In this document: positions 1 through 12,090 of the stretch, in pieces
Numbering within the stretch: the first letter of the stretch is position 1
How the letters are laid out: the number at the start of each line of letters is the position of its first letter
Assembly (NCBI RefSeq): GCF_024679245.1
Contig: NC_090178.1
Coordinates: 47,065,425-47,129,424, forward strand
DNA length: 64,000 nt
DNA from: Pseudorasbora parva
Lineage: Eukaryota; Chordata; Actinopteri; Cypriniformes; Gobionidae
Direction of reading: 5' to 3'
Made by a program: the position numbers and the translations under genes
Notes under the pieces: generated by a model
The model's input: the letters and a program-made list of their open reading frames with translations, nothing else
Databases searched by the model: none
What the model was told of the DNA's origin: nothing

Positions 1-72
1 TCTAGTGACATTTTTGTGGTATAAAAAGACAATGACAGGGCAGGTGACGGCTTCTCTAACCTGTATATAATG

Positions 73-137
73 CGTGTATTTGTGTGTATGTGTGTGTTTG
101 TGTGTATGTGTGTGTGTGTGTGTTTGTGTGTGTGTGC
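73..137. repeat. (TG)n microsatellite, interrupted
   Basis: TG dinucleotides are interrupted by TTTG and TATG variants. Confidence 0.9.
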
Positions 138-332
138 ACTCCCTACAAGGAATTCAATCCTTTATGACATCATACAGGGCAATACTTATATTTATTTGAA
201 CTCTGAATGAGTGTGTTTGGCACAGAAATACTCAAATGTCCAACTCATGTTTTGGAGTTTTGTCCATGTTTAGCATGAGAATCAACTCTTTAACAGTGTC
301 AATAAGTCATGCAATAGTGTAATAATGCATGA

Positions 333-350
333 CCCCCCCCCCCCCCCCCC
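333..350. repeat. Poly-C tract
   Basis: Eighteen consecutive C residues, unusual in this AT-rich region and prone to sequencing error. Confidence 0.9.
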
Positions 351-439
351 AAATATTTGCAATTACACATTCACAAAGTTGTACATCTAAATTATACGAT
401 CTTTAAATGTAAGATTGAATAACAAACTACAGTTCAAAT

Positions 440-2005
440 CACTGCTGTCAACATTGAACATTGAAAATAAGGGAGATTTCCCGGAATCCATCCCCAAAAT
501 AAGGGATTTTTTTTTTTACACGATTCTTGTCCACAAACTAAAAAAAAAGAAAAAAAAAGAAGCACTAATCATAACAGTCTAAAGAGTTTATAACTACACA
601 ATATATATTAAGCAAAATGTTATTGACATTATGCCAGAGCTGCCTTGGTCTATTGTCTGTGATGTTTGTTTACTGTAATATTTACCAGTAAAGAGTATAG
701 CTTTTTTTATACATGATTCTTATACATGATCCCACAAACTAAAAAAAAAAGCACTAATTTTTAACAGTCTAGAGTTTATAACTACACAATATCTATTAAA
801 GAATGACAGACCAATGTATATGTTTGAAGTGCTTTATTTAGGAACAAATTAACATTACTTACACATTTTCATTTGCTACATGTTTTAGCTTAATGTTGGG
901 GGACAGAATGAGAAAGTATGGTGGCCCAGTAGTGCAGCCGTACCAAATTAAACCACAGCACAACGGAAATACTCCCGACCACTAGGGGGCTCTCAGAGTG
1001 CGGTAAAGTTAGTTTTCCCTGCCATTGTTCTATAGATTGGCCAGTCTTACAAAGATATAAACACTACGATCAGTTTCAAGTGTGTATATCGACATGAAAT
1101 ATCAATTCAAAATCACCTACAGGCATTATAGCTGCATATTTATACTCGTGAACGCTTTTACACTCTGTCAGGCGCTTGATGCCCAAGGGAACGTCTGCCA
1201 ATTCCACCATGCAGTTGAAACATATTTGTATGAATTAAAATTACTTTAACATTTAAAAACAGACATGTTAATATTCCACAGCTTGGTTGTATTGTAAAAA
1301 AAACTGACTCAAAAATGCACAACATTGGAATTTGAACATTTAAACAAAAGTAATTTCAATTCATAAAATTATACGTTTCAACCACTTGGAATTGGCGGAC
1401 GTTTTCTTGGGCATCAAGCGCCGTGATAGCGAGTAAAAGCGTTTTCGAGTATACATATGCAGCTATAATTCATGTATGTGATTTTGAATTGATATTTCAT
1501 GTCGATATACAATGGTTACACACTTGAAACTGATCATAGTGTTTATATCTTTGTAAGACTGGCCAATCTATAGAACAATGGCAGGGAAAACTAACTTTAC
1601 CGCACTCTGAGAGCACATCACACTCATTTATTTACTCTACTACTCTAACTTGAAGTTTTTCCGCCTTAGATTGTAAAAAAAATACGGATTTTTTTTTCTC
1701 ACTACTTACCTTTTCCCTCTTTCTCCCGCCCGCCGCTGCAACTGTCTTCTTCTTCGATAGTAAGCTACTGTCTGTATACTGCCACCTGCTTGACTGGAGG
1801 TCTAGCAACCCAAGTGCAAAAGCCACTTCACACAGCATAGACCGTTAAAAGCTTCAGACACAGATGTAGTTGCGTGTTCTGAGTTAACACAATCAGAGCG
1901 TAAAAAACGGGATATTTTACGGGAAAATACTAAAACGGGAAGACAGCGGGAAAAGAGCTAAAATACGTGAGAAACCCGGGAAAAACGGGAGGGTTGACAG
2001 CTATG
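440..2005. mobile_element. hAT-like non-autonomous DNA transposon with perfect 8-bp target duplication
   Basis: The element begins CACTGCTGTCAAC and ends GTTGACAGCTATG, imperfect terminal inverted repeats. It is flanked on both sides by the identical 8-mer GTTCAAAT (432-439 and 2006-2013), the target-duplication length of hAT elements. The termini carry GGGAAAA- and CCCGG-rich sequence. Inside are a tandem duplication of about 100 bp (about 512-605 and 700-805, both with CACAAACT and TTTATAACTACACAATAT) and a long palindrome. No transposase frame is present, so it would depend on an enzyme made elsewhere. Confidence 0.8.
989..1614. repeat. Long palindrome nested in the hAT-like element
   Basis: The left arm (about 989-1250) starts GCTCTCAGAGTGCGG and returns as its reverse complement in the right arm (about 1345-1614), ending CCGCACTCTGAGAGC. 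The pairing continues through the CAGTCTTACAAAGATATAAA, CGACATGAAATATCAATTCA and TTGGGCATCAAGCG blocks, with a loop of roughly 95 bases. The arms differ by a few substitutions and small indels. It is either a fold-back MITE or an inverted duplication. No coding potential is seen. Confidence 0.8.
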
Positions 2006-2013
2006 GTTCAAAT

Positions 2014-3620
2014 TATAATCAAGTACTTGACATGTGCTTTAGTATGTTAGTCAACATTTGAAAATAAGTGCACTTCTTTAAAGCAACCTTTAAATTGTGC
2101 AGTAAAACCTTTAAATTTACATTATTACAAAGTGCACTGGATGGGCACTCACTTTAAGAACACTTAAGTGGATTTTTATTTCATTTATATAATATATTAC
2201 CTGTAATTACATTTTTTATAATACACTTTAAAGATTTGAAGTTCATTACAAATGCACATTCAGTACAATGATTAGATAAATCTGCTGTGATTTACTGAAG
2301 GCCAACTTGGGAGGGACTAGTGGTAAATATAAATAATCAGATATTCAATCTTAAATGAGAAATAGAAAGAATTAGCAAAGATAGGGCAACAGCAAACTCC
2401 TGGCAGCGAATACAGCAAGTGCTAGACCGGCTGGCTCCACAGCAGGAGTTGCATTGGAATTGCTTTTAGGAGCAGAGTTGCAGGCGATGAAGCAAATGGT
2501 AATTCCATTTCAGTTCACAAGATTCGTTCTCAGCTTGGCTGAGCTGAAGATCTCTATCGGTGGGTAAACATTTTCTGTTCTTGGGTTATGAAGTTTTTCA
2601 CGGTGCATATGTATGAGTGTGCATGTGGGGCTGATCCTCTACATGTGTATATTATATAAGGTAATGACACTGAAAAATAACTTTGGTGCATGTACGATTT
2701 GAGCCAAAGACCATTTCTGGACAATAGTGTTGGAGAAATCGATCTTTCCCTATTAAAAGTAGACACCATTGCTTCCACTTGCATGACTGGAAATAACGAG
2801 GAAGTATATGACTGCAGAGTGGACTTGCCTTAAAAAGGAGACTATGATATGATATCAGCGTGTTGCTAAGGAAATGAAGTCAGAAATGTGAATTTGTTCA
2901 AGCACTGATCTGTTAAGACCAGGAACACAAAGACTGTAATAAAATGCAGGACGATGCATAGCATATTCTTATGTCAGATTTAGTGCTGTGATCGCTGAGA
3001 TTATACATTATTGGAATTCCTTTTTCTTTTCTGTTTCAGTAATGAAAACACATCTTGATATGCATCTTAAAGAAAGTTCTGTGCATTAGAAGGGTCAGAA
3101 TCAAAGGCAGACCCCAGTGTTCTAAAATTCAATCTTGCGTCAATAATTCATCTTGATAAATTTGAATAATCTCACTGTAGGGTATGTACGCTCAGGCCCG
3201 TGTTCACTACAGAAACATGATTTAAATCTGCTTCAGAAATCAATATGGATGCAAAGCCAAAGGGCTAGATATCGGAAAGCCGCTCTTTCACTCTGTCTAG
3301 GTAGTCTTGGGAATTTCTGCTGATATGCTGTAAATCCAATCTGAAATGTCATATTAAACGTGAGACCGGCGTTTAGAATGTTAGCGGTTCTCTGGAGGCA
3401 TGAGGTGCATGCCAGTATGTGGTCAAAACAGCTTTTAGGCCGATTCTTGAGGAAGTTGCAAAAAGCCTGTCGAACTGAGAATGATTAGGTTTGGATTAAT
3501 GAATGCTTGGCAAGATCTTGTGCACTTTGTCTTAGAGGAAAGTTTCTAAAAGAAATTTAATGGAAGTGTCTGACCGAGTGTTTAGTTTTTAATTAATCTG
3601 CTCATAGCCACTAGAAAAAT
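2014..3620. other. Noncoding stretch, no gene recognised
   Basis: AT-rich sequence with frequent stops in all frames. I see no terminal inverted repeats and no similarity to other parts of the window. Confidence 0.5.
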
Positions 3621-3627
3621 TGGCTAA

Positions 3628-3890
3628 CACTTTAATTCTCACTATGAATTAGTTGCTTATTGTCATGCATATTACTCGGATATTGTCTGTTTATTAGTAC
3701 TTATAAAGCACATATTAATGCATTATTCTGTATTATCATATTCCACATTCCTTAATCTACCCAACAACTAAATTTAACAACTACTGCACTAACTATTAAT
3801 ACTCAGTATTTAGATGTTTTTTGAGTCAAAACGCAAAGTTATTAGTGAGATTTGGACCGTAAACTGTGGTTTGACCAATAATAATAATGA
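3628..3890 (+). repeat. Dispersed TAACACTTTA repeat, forward copy
   Basis: It starts GCTAACACTTTAATTCTCAC and contains GCACATATTAATGC, CCTTAATCTACCCAACA and ACTATTAATACTCAGTA, ending near ACTGTGGTTTGACC. The same roughly 270-bp unit recurs at 4836-5045 (inverted), 20588-20862 (inverted) and 49342-49620 (forward). The termini resemble GGTAACACTTTA / TAAAGTGTTACC, so it is probably a MITE. This copy is diverged. Confidence 0.75.
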
Positions 3891-3959
3891 TAAAAACATT
3901 GAACATGAAAGTATTATGCATTTATTCAAGACCTGTCATATAGATGTATATATACCATC

Positions 3960-4615
3960 ATTATCACAGGTGCATTATTTTGCTGGAAGTAGCCATCAGA
4001 GCTACATGGTACATGGTGGTCATAAAGGGATGGACATGGTCAGAAACAATGCTCAGGTAGGCCGTGGCATTTAAACGATGCCCAATTGGCACTAAGGGGC
4101 CTAAAGTGTGCCAAGAAAACATCCCCCACACCATTACACCACCACCACCACCAGCCTGCACAGTGGTAACAAGGCATGATGGATCCATGTTCTCATTCTG
4201 TTTAAGCCAAATTCTGACTCTACCATCTGAATGTCTCAACAGAAACCAGACTCATCAGACCAGGCAACATTTTTCCAGTCTTCAAATGTCCAATTTTGGT
4301 GAGCTTGTGCAAACTGTAGCCTCTTTTCATCTTTTTAGTGGAGATGAGTGGTTCCCAGTGGGGTCTTCTGCTGTTGTAGCCCATCCGCCTCAAGGTTGTG
4401 TGTGTTGTGGCTTCACAAATGCTTTGCTGCATACCTCGGTTGTAACGAGTGGTTATTTCAGTCAAAGTTGCTCTTCTATCAGCTTGAATCAGTCGGCCCA
4501 TTCTCCTCTGACCTCGAGCATCAACAAGGCATTTTCGCCCACAGGACTGCCGCATACTGGATGTTTTTACCTTTTCACACCATTCTTTGTAAACCCTAGA
4601 AATGGTTCTGTGTAA
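3960..4615 (-). pseudogene. Degenerate Tc1-type transposase fragment
   Basis: The minus strand encodes pieces of a Tc1/mariner transposase, the enzyme that cuts and pastes its element at TA sites. One frame (about 4612 down to 4235) carries the N-terminal helix-turn-helix region, with RTISRVYKEW and DARGQRRMGRLIQADRRATL. A second frame (about 4239 down to 3990) carries the catalytic-core segment with RHSDGRVRIW, QAGGGGGVMVWGMFSWHTLG and LNATAYLSIVSDHVHPFMTT. The join near 4235 is a frameshift. The sequence shifts frame again and ends near QQNNAP before the third catalytic residue. Typical members are about 340 residues, so this is a dead relic. Confidence 0.85.
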
Positions 4616-4650
4616 AATAAAATAAAAAAATAAAAAAATAATAAAAAATA

Positions 4651-4652
<2 letters not shown>

Positions 4653-4734
<82 letters not shown>
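4653..4734. repeat. (AT)n microsatellite
   Basis: About 80 bases of alternating AT directly beside the Tc1 relic. Confidence 0.95.
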
Positions 4735-4738
<4 letters not shown>

Positions 4739-4835
4739 TTTATTCATTTTTTACACACAACCATTTATATATATATGTATAAACTTGCCTCTTTTACACA
4801 CAGACTAATATCTGTATGGCAGGTTGTTGGATATG

Positions 4836-5045
4836 CTCAATAAACATCTAATTACTGATTGTTAATAGTTAGTGAGGTAGTTGTTAAGTTTAGATATTGG
4901 GTAGGATTAAGGGATATAGAATATGGCCATGGAGAATAAGGCATTAATATGTGCTTTATAAAAACTAATAAGCAGCCAGTGTCATAGTAATATACATGAT
5001 ATAAGCAACTAGTTAATAGTGAAGATTGAACCCTAAAATAACTGA
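4836..5045 (-). repeat. Dispersed TAACACTTTA repeat, inverted copy
   Basis: Reverse-complement partner of 3628-3890. It contains TGTTAATAGTTAGTGAGGTA, GGATTAAGGGATATAGAATA and GGCATTAATATGTGCTTTAT. It lies about 1 kb from its mate, with a Tc1 pseudogene between them, and its outer ends are eroded. Confidence 0.75.
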
Positions 5046-5816
5046 AACTTTTCCTTAATGTTCTTAGAAACATTCAGCCTGACAGTGGAAAAGTAGCTAA
5101 AGGTTCTTCATGGAACATCGATGCTAATAAAGCACCTTTATTTTTAAGAGTGTAGAATTCACTAATGTTTCATTTAATGAGCTGACGTTCTGATGCAGAA
5201 CCCTGAAGCACTGCCGTTGAAGAGATTGTTGAATAAAGTTATTTTTGCACAAAATGTATCACTTCATAACATTAAGTTTCAACCACTGTAGTCACATTTT
5301 TAACTATTAACTATAGACTATTTTAACAATGTCTTCATCTTTCTGGGCTTTGAAAGTTGCAATTGCTGCCTATGGATGATTCAGAAAGCTCTCAGATTTT
5401 ATAGAAAAAAAGTGTTCTGAAGATAAACCAGATCTTTGGAACGGGTTTGGAACGACATGAGGGTAAGGAATTATTTGACAGAATATTTATTATTGGGTGA
5501 ACTAACCCATTACGTATCAAAAGCATCTTATGACGGCATGAAGACATCATTACTTTGGATGATCATGTTCTTGAAACTAGCAGTAAACACAATTTGTGGT
5601 CTGGTATGCTTCTTTGTGTTATGTTACTATGCAGTAACACAGTCATATACCTCATCCTTCGGTTTCCAGGTCAGTGCAAATGAGGGCTGGTTCTGAAAGA
5701 GGTCCACAGATCCCCCGGCTGATCACCAGTACCATTTCAGAGGAGAGAGAATCGTTCATCCTTTCTTTGTTTTCATCACCCCCACACACTTCCTTACCAG
5801 TTATCAATTGATACTA

Positions 5817-5903
5817 CAAAATCAATAGCACGTCCAGTACCCTACAGTCCAAACAGAATCATCACATTCAGCAGCAGATGGGAGCGAATCAGGGAGCTTA
5901 TTA
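5817..5903 (+). repeat. Local direct duplication, copy 1
   Basis: It contains CAGCAGATGGGAGCGAATCA and a CCCTACAGTCCAAACAGAA block. The same sequence recurs about 585 bp downstream with roughly a dozen differences. Confidence 0.8.
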
Positions 5904-6401
5904 AACACAGACTGCTGGGCAAGGCCCATCCCAGAGGACATTTTTGATTGGGATAAAGAAGAAAGGGAGGGATGAAGTCACAGACGGAGAGGCTAAAAGA
6001 GACTCTTCAGTTGTCTTGAACAGCTCAGATTTTGAGATGTTCTTCTCTCACCGGCCTTGTGGGAAACGTAGATCTGACGTAAACCATCGGCCTTTGTGCT
6101 CTGACTATCAGGTCAAGCTCCGCCGAGAGGAAATTTCACTTGCCGAATGTCGGTAGGTCAAGTGTAGTGTAAGCAATTCCATGAGAGATTCCAGACCATT
6201 TCCATCAAACAGGCTTTCATTTACAAAGGTCACGAGTGTGTGTTCATGTGAGGTTTGCCGTTGTACCTGGTAGGAGTGGATATGGGAAATTTTACTTCAA
6301 GAAATGGCTGCAAGTGAAACCGTTCTAACCCTAACATGAATTGTTTACTCATTTTCATGTCGTTCCAAACCTCATGTTGTTACTTAATTTCTTCTTTTAG
6401 T

Positions 6402-6489
6402 AGAAATCAATAGCACATCCCGTAACCTACAGGCCAAACAGAAACATCACATCCACCAGCAGATGGGAGCGAATCAGGGAGTCCCTATT
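6402..6489 (+). repeat. Local direct duplication, copy 2
   Basis: Second copy of the 5817-5903 unit (AATCAATAGCACATCCCGTA through AGATGGGAGCGAATCAGGGA), in the same orientation. Confidence 0.8.
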
Positions 6490-7237
6490 TACTTTTTTTG
6501 TCTTTTTTTTTTGTAGAAATGTTCACAGTCCTTATTTCCTTATTTTTTATTTGATAGGGGCGATTTCATGAACATTGTTGTATAAAATACACCATGTAAA
6601 TTTCCAGAATTAGTGAAAATAACTGTCAGACTAATATAAAGACAGCCAACAATCATATAACATTCATTCACTGTAAATGAAAAGATACACCTAATAGTGA
6701 CATATACACTTACAAAGCAAACAACAAAACGAAACAAAAATACACAATGGCAAATACATTATTCCTCCACCAACCTTCATCCATTACAACCAAAATAGAT
6801 GGTGATCTGCAATGGCCAAACGCATGTGCACAAGAAGAACCATATACATATTGTGTGCAGAAGCACTTTTCCAGATTTACATGATTAGCCTTTAACCTCA
6901 GCCTACTGCATAAAAAACTGGAGATGGCTTTCCCTCTACCTAGTAGCTTCAATCTGAGCTCAAATTCTGATTTTGGCAACACGGAAACAAGCTCAAAGTA
7001 GAGGTCGATAAAACAAGTGCTTCTCAAAGATGTATTTTACAGGTTGGTGGGATCAAATCTTTTAAAGATATTCAGAGGCACTGAACTTGATATGCACATA
7101 GACACAAGTAAAGTAGTGCATGTTATCTAGGTTTTAAATTAATCCAGACTCAATGGGAAAATATGCCCTTGGCAACATTTCTGCAAAATAATATTAAATT
7201 GCTTAGTTCATGATTCATATCCATTGAGTGGCTCTAA

Positions 7238-7969
7238 GGCCCTGTTTACTCCTGGTATTAAGATGCGTTTTGTTCGATTGGGATCACGAGTAGATGAGGG
7301 AGACACATTCCTGTTTACGCCTGGTGTTTTAATCCGTCTCTTTTGTCACTTTCAGCCACTTCTGTCCTGACTTCTTCTAGGGGAGGGTCTATGGGCGGGT
7401 AAATGTTTTTAAGATCTTTAATCAAATGGACAAAATAAGCTCACGCAATTTACAACTGAACATGACCATGAGACGATGAAAAACACACAGAAAGCCTCAG
7501 CTGTAGTTTTCACTCTGACAGACACAAGACCAGCCGAACGCTGTGAGTGTGTGTTAGAAATCAGGATTGTGAGAGAACATTGAGCTTGGTAAGTTTTCCT
7601 CCTCAAACCAAACTTGGTTCTCCAGCCAACAAAATCCCATCTGGATAGCGCGCTTCCCATGATGCTTACGCATTCGGTCAGAGAGAGGCTCTTTTGGCTG
7701 TTTGAGCCAATTCACCAAATGACACTCATAGATAACGACACAATCCGCTCTCTGTTGGAACAAAAGTGAGTAACTTCTGTTCACCTCATCTATAAGCAAG
7801 GATTAAAATAAAGCAATTGAATTTGAATTAATATAGATTCTGGAATAAAATCGGAAACGAAAAAATTGCGATTAGTGAAACAATTGTTTTCACCAGCCCT
7901 AGTTTTTAGTGCCGTCCACTTGTGATCCAATCGACCAAAACGCATCTTAATACCAGTGTAAACAGGGCC
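7238..7969. mobile_element. PIF/Harbinger-like MITE with TAA target duplication
   Basis: The left end starts GGCCCTGTTTACTCCTGGTA and the right end is TACCAGTGTAAACAGGGCC, inverted repeats that continue for about 50 bp (TTAAGATGCGTTTTG and its complement). Both ends are flanked by TAA, fitting the 3-bp TWA duplication of Harbinger elements. At 732 bp with no transposase frame it is non-autonomous. Superfamily assignment is inferred from termini and target site only. Confidence 0.78.
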
Positions 7970-7972
7970 TAA

Positions 7973-8665
7973 AAGTGTGTTCAGGTTAATCCAAAACAGA
8001 TGAATGTAAATCTGGCACATTTGTATTAAATTGGTGCACTGCTGTATCAGGGGAGCTGCTGAGCAAGTTTACCGGCTCAGAAAAGCATCACATATGGAGC
8101 TGATAATGTGATGCAAACATCAAAATGTATTACTTTACAAATCATGCATGTGATGCAAGAGTTTTGATGTCATACCATAGTATTGTGCGAAGAACTGTGT
8201 GAAAATATTTCTCTAATAATCTGTAATCTGAATTTGTAATCATAATTTGTGTGAAAAGTTGTTGGGTTTTACTGCAACTAGTGTTCATTTCAGCTGGAAA
8301 CTGCAGTGAATTATATGTATTGGTACATTTTAACATTTTTCAAGTATAGTTTTCCAATAAGCCTTGTTTGAAACTTGCACTTTGAAAACCAATATTTTTT
8401 TTTTCTTTACTCTTTTTAATATCAGCCTATCCTTGGGAGTTTATGTATTTATGTATATATCTGAGCACATGCTTTTGTGTGTGTGTGTGCATGTCTCCAC
8501 CAGATTCTTGTCAAACCAATTTTACAGTTTTGTCATTAATGCTGTAATCTAGTTTCTCCGGAAGCCTGCAGAGAATGCTATCAGCCTGGGAGAAACTCAA
8601 TATGACTCCTCGAGCATTCAGGGCTGGGTTGAGAGAGGAATCACGGATTGAAAGCAGTGTGCTTT

Positions 8666-8733
<68 letters not shown>

Positions 8734-10002
8734 CCTTTACCATAGGACGCCGTGGTTTGATTTCCCCAGATGCCACAGTCAGGCTTCATCAGTCCTTTGT
8801 TGGAGAAGACTTTAGAGGAAGAGTGAGATTTTAGAGAGAGAGAGACAGTTAGAGCAAGGGAAAGAGAGAGAGAGAGATAGAGAGAAATAAATAAAGGATG
8901 TTTCCCCTTAAATTAAACATAATTCTAAAATGCTTGGAGAGACTTTGGGGACTCCTCCAGCTCAGTTCTTTCTCGCCTAGAGAGTGCGCTGTTTAGAAGA
9001 GCGTCTCGAGTGTCTCAGATTATGCGTGCGGTTGAAAAGTGTTGGCGAATGTAAATAAGTGCTGTATACTTCTGGGAATACAGCGGAGAGGATGTTTGAA
9101 AATTTCAACAGATCTTCGACACGGTAATAGGATACCGAGTCAGATTTTACTGCTACGTTTGTAACAATTCATCTTCACTGTGGTTCAACATGATTCTGAT
9201 TCTCTTTAATGTGATTTGGGTTCTTTCATGGGGTTTTTGGGTGCAAAACAGGCCTACAATGTGATTGGGCAATACAAATCACTTCATAGAGCTTAATGTT
9301 ATAGAGGGTTGTTTTCTTAACTTCAAATGAATGCATGGGAAAAAAAAAATCAATATAGAGCAATAGTGATAAATATGGATGGCCTGCAGGTTGTCCAATG
9401 ATGAATGAGTGTTGTCAGGACTGTGGTGTTATAACACAGGGCCACGATAAAGTAGCCGATAGCTAAATCATGTGTCGTGCTAACACATACTTACAGGTGT
9501 ATCACCGGCTCTATACAGGGCCCATGAGCTCCATGTGAGAATTCCCATGGGCCAAATCCAGTCATTTCAATAGGAATTCATGCGGTCAGAAATTTCTTGA
9601 AAGGTGAAAGATATCCTCCTGCAGATTTCATGGCTCACGCTGCTTACATAAATTCACACTTCTGTGTGAGCCGTACTCCATGCAGCACTAGACTTTACAA
9701 TGAACAATGGACCTTTCTTCCTGCCAAAATTCTCTGAAATGTTACTAATGTAGTTTTTCCGAACACCTGGGGGTTCATAAAGGAACTGAAGGGGGTTCTT
9801 GAGTTGACAAAAGTGAATAATTCATTATATTAAATGTAAAATTAAAATTAAAAATTGGGCTGCACTATAATCACAATACTGTTTATTAAATTAAAGCCTG
9901 TGATTTAATTGGATAATAATTAAATTGCATACAGTAAACTCTTTGAATGAGTTTGAAATCGTTGAATGTGCTGTGAGTTTAACATGTGTTTTGGACAGAA
10001 CC
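7973..10002. other. Noncoding stretch with microsatellites
   Basis: No gene is recognised. It holds a (GT)n array at 8669-8732 and a GA-rich stretch near 8836-8885. The remainder is AT-rich unique-looking sequence. Confidence 0.5.
8669..8732. repeat. (GT)n microsatellite
   Basis: About 32 uninterrupted GT units. Confidence 0.95.
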
Positions 10003-10140
10003 CAGCAAACAATTTAGCATTTAAAAGACGTCTAATAGCTTCTAAACACAGCCCTGACATCTGGACTAAAACAAGGTAAGATTTGGGCTGTCAGTGAAAA
10101 TGTAATAGACGTCTAACTACAGCCTAAGAATAGACTAGTC
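10003..10140 (+). repeat. Dispersed repeat, forward copy
   Basis: CCAGCAAACAATTTAGCATT, TTAAAAGACGTCTAAT, CACAGCCCTGACATCTGGAC and TTGGGCTGTCAGTGAAAATG recur as the reverse complement at 54288-54415. Confidence 0.7.
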
Positions 10141-10280
10141 ATCTAGAAGATGAACATATCAAAGACATGAAACCAAACACCTTGTCATCACTGTTGACTT
10201 TGCTTACATGATGGAATATCAAACATCTTACACCTTATTTTTGCAAAAAGTAACCAAATTTAAGGTTATTTTGGCTAGAA

Positions 10281-10547
10281 GTGGGTGTTTTAGAAGCAAT
10301 AAACATGGGCAAGCGTAAGGATTTGAGCGAGTTTGACAAGGGCCAAATTGTGATGGCTAGAGGACTGGGTCAGAGCATCTCCAAAACTGCAGCTCTTGTG
10401 GGCTGTTCCCGGTCTGCAGTGGTCAGTATCTATCAAAAGTGCTCCAAGGAAGGAACAGTGGAGAACCGGCCACAGGGTCATGGGCGGCCAAGGCTCATTG
10501 ATGCCCGTGGGGAGCGAAGGCTGGCCCGTGTGGTCCGATCAAACAGA
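10281..10547 (+). pseudogene. Truncated Tc1 transposase (N-terminal DNA-binding part only)
   Basis: An ATG at 10305 opens about 80 residues of a fish Tc1-type transposase: [33 protein letters not shown] (first helix-turn-helix), [20 protein letters not shown] (GRPR motif and start of the second helix-turn-helix). Similarity stops after RSNRQ, where the frame runs into unrelated AT-rich DNA. The catalytic domain and terminal repeats are missing. It belongs to a different Tc1 subfamily from the intact element at 51109-52742 and cannot be active. Confidence 0.9.
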
Positions 10548-10589
10548 CAATGTAAAAAGTTTACACTACAATTATAATTTACAACAGTA

Positions 10590-12086
10590 AATATGTCTTC
10601 ATTTTTATAATTAGAGTAAAAAAAAACAATAATAATTTTAAACAAAATGCTTAGTATTATTAGTTTCCTCTTCTGCAGCCAATGATATTAATGTATTATT
10701 TTATACATACATTTATTTATATTTTAAATGCATACAGTATATCTGAAACACTTTTAGCAATTTAGAGTTTGTGTTATTCTTCAATAATATCTGTTACCTT
10801 GTTTATCCAAAACTGGCTAAAGTGTTTAATAGACGAGGGAGTGAAACTGTAGGAGTGAGATGGAGGTCCATGATGGGGACGAAACCATGATAATGGGAAG
10901 GACTCGTAGAAAACTTGGAATGACGTGATATTTCAGGTGAATGCTTAATGAAATGCAGTTAACTTTTCAGACAATTTGAGGGCTTTTACATTATCATTAA
11001 CTTTAGACAACACTAAGTGACATCTCTGATGTGATGTGTTGTTTGTCAAGGACCGTTGATAGCCTTTCACCTGTATCCTGTACTAAACCTAAATGTAATC
11101 CATTCATTAGAATCGAAAGATATGCGAGCACATTGAGTTCTCTCCTCCTGATGGCCGATCTTTGAACTCTTCCTGTTGGTAAATGAGTGTTACACGATAT
11201 TACGTGCAGGTCACCGCTCTTGGGATCTTTCGCAGCTCATTATTACATGACAATGCCTGCTACATAATTCAACTAACGTGAGTGGAGTGGAAGAATCTGT
11301 GAAATGTGCCGTGGTGTATACATCAGGAATACATTAAGAAACACTCATTGCAACATTATGAGGAGAATTCACTAAAAAAGAACTATGCTCATTTGCATGC
11401 AAAGACTGTGTTGCTGTAGCGCCTGATTTACTGAAGGCGTTTTTCGAATCAAAGGTGTATTCATCCACAGACCTGTCTGGATATACAGTATGCCCGGTTA
11501 CTATGCTTTTCTCCATATTACTTGATCATCATTTGATGAATTACTACTGCCAGGATCAATAAAAAATGTACGCAAGCTAAATTTTAAATGGGATTCTGTT
11601 CTGTTTTCTTCAGGCAGTAATAGTGCAATGTTAATAGATGCACTTCAATAAATTACAATGTAAAACTTCAAATCAATTACAATGATTAGTATGAGAATAA
11701 TTTATATTATTTCAGCACATTTAGCTGATTGGGCTGTGGGTGAGTAATAAACTGTAGTTTGGTCCTGACACAGCACACACAAGTGGCACAAATATTTAGT
11801 AAAGTCACCCCACATCTATAATTTGCATGCAACAATTATAATTATTGTGCTTTCATATAATACCAAAAAATATTGAATAGTAATACGTTCCCTGTTCATT
11901 TTGACTTCATATTTTCATATTGCATGAAATGTGGTCTTTCACTGGTAATATAATTTTTGCTGACAATCTAGGCCCTTATTACTGAGGAAGCCTCTGAAAG
12001 GAATTGACAAATTAATCTCAGAAGACCTAAAAACAACACTACAATGCACATTAGATATTTAAATATATTTCAATTAACTGTAAGCA
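10590..12086. other. Noncoding stretch, no gene recognised
   Basis: AT-rich, with no significant frames and no recognised repeat ends. Confidence 0.5.
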
Positions 12087-12090
12087 TTAA

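Larger units (their letters stand above)
5050..7230. other. Noncoding stretch with a short internal duplication
   Basis: No gene is recognised. It contains the paired copies at 5817-5903 and 6402-6489. Small fragments of common fish repeats (ACTCATTTTCATGTCGTTCC near 6345, GGTTCTTCATGGAAC near 5101) are also present. Confidence 0.5.

Noticed and set aside
8511..8789. Long histidine/threonine open frame
   Set aside because: It is only the translation of a (GT)n microsatellite. The same applies to frames at 14256-14450, 37557-37786 and 38025-38445.
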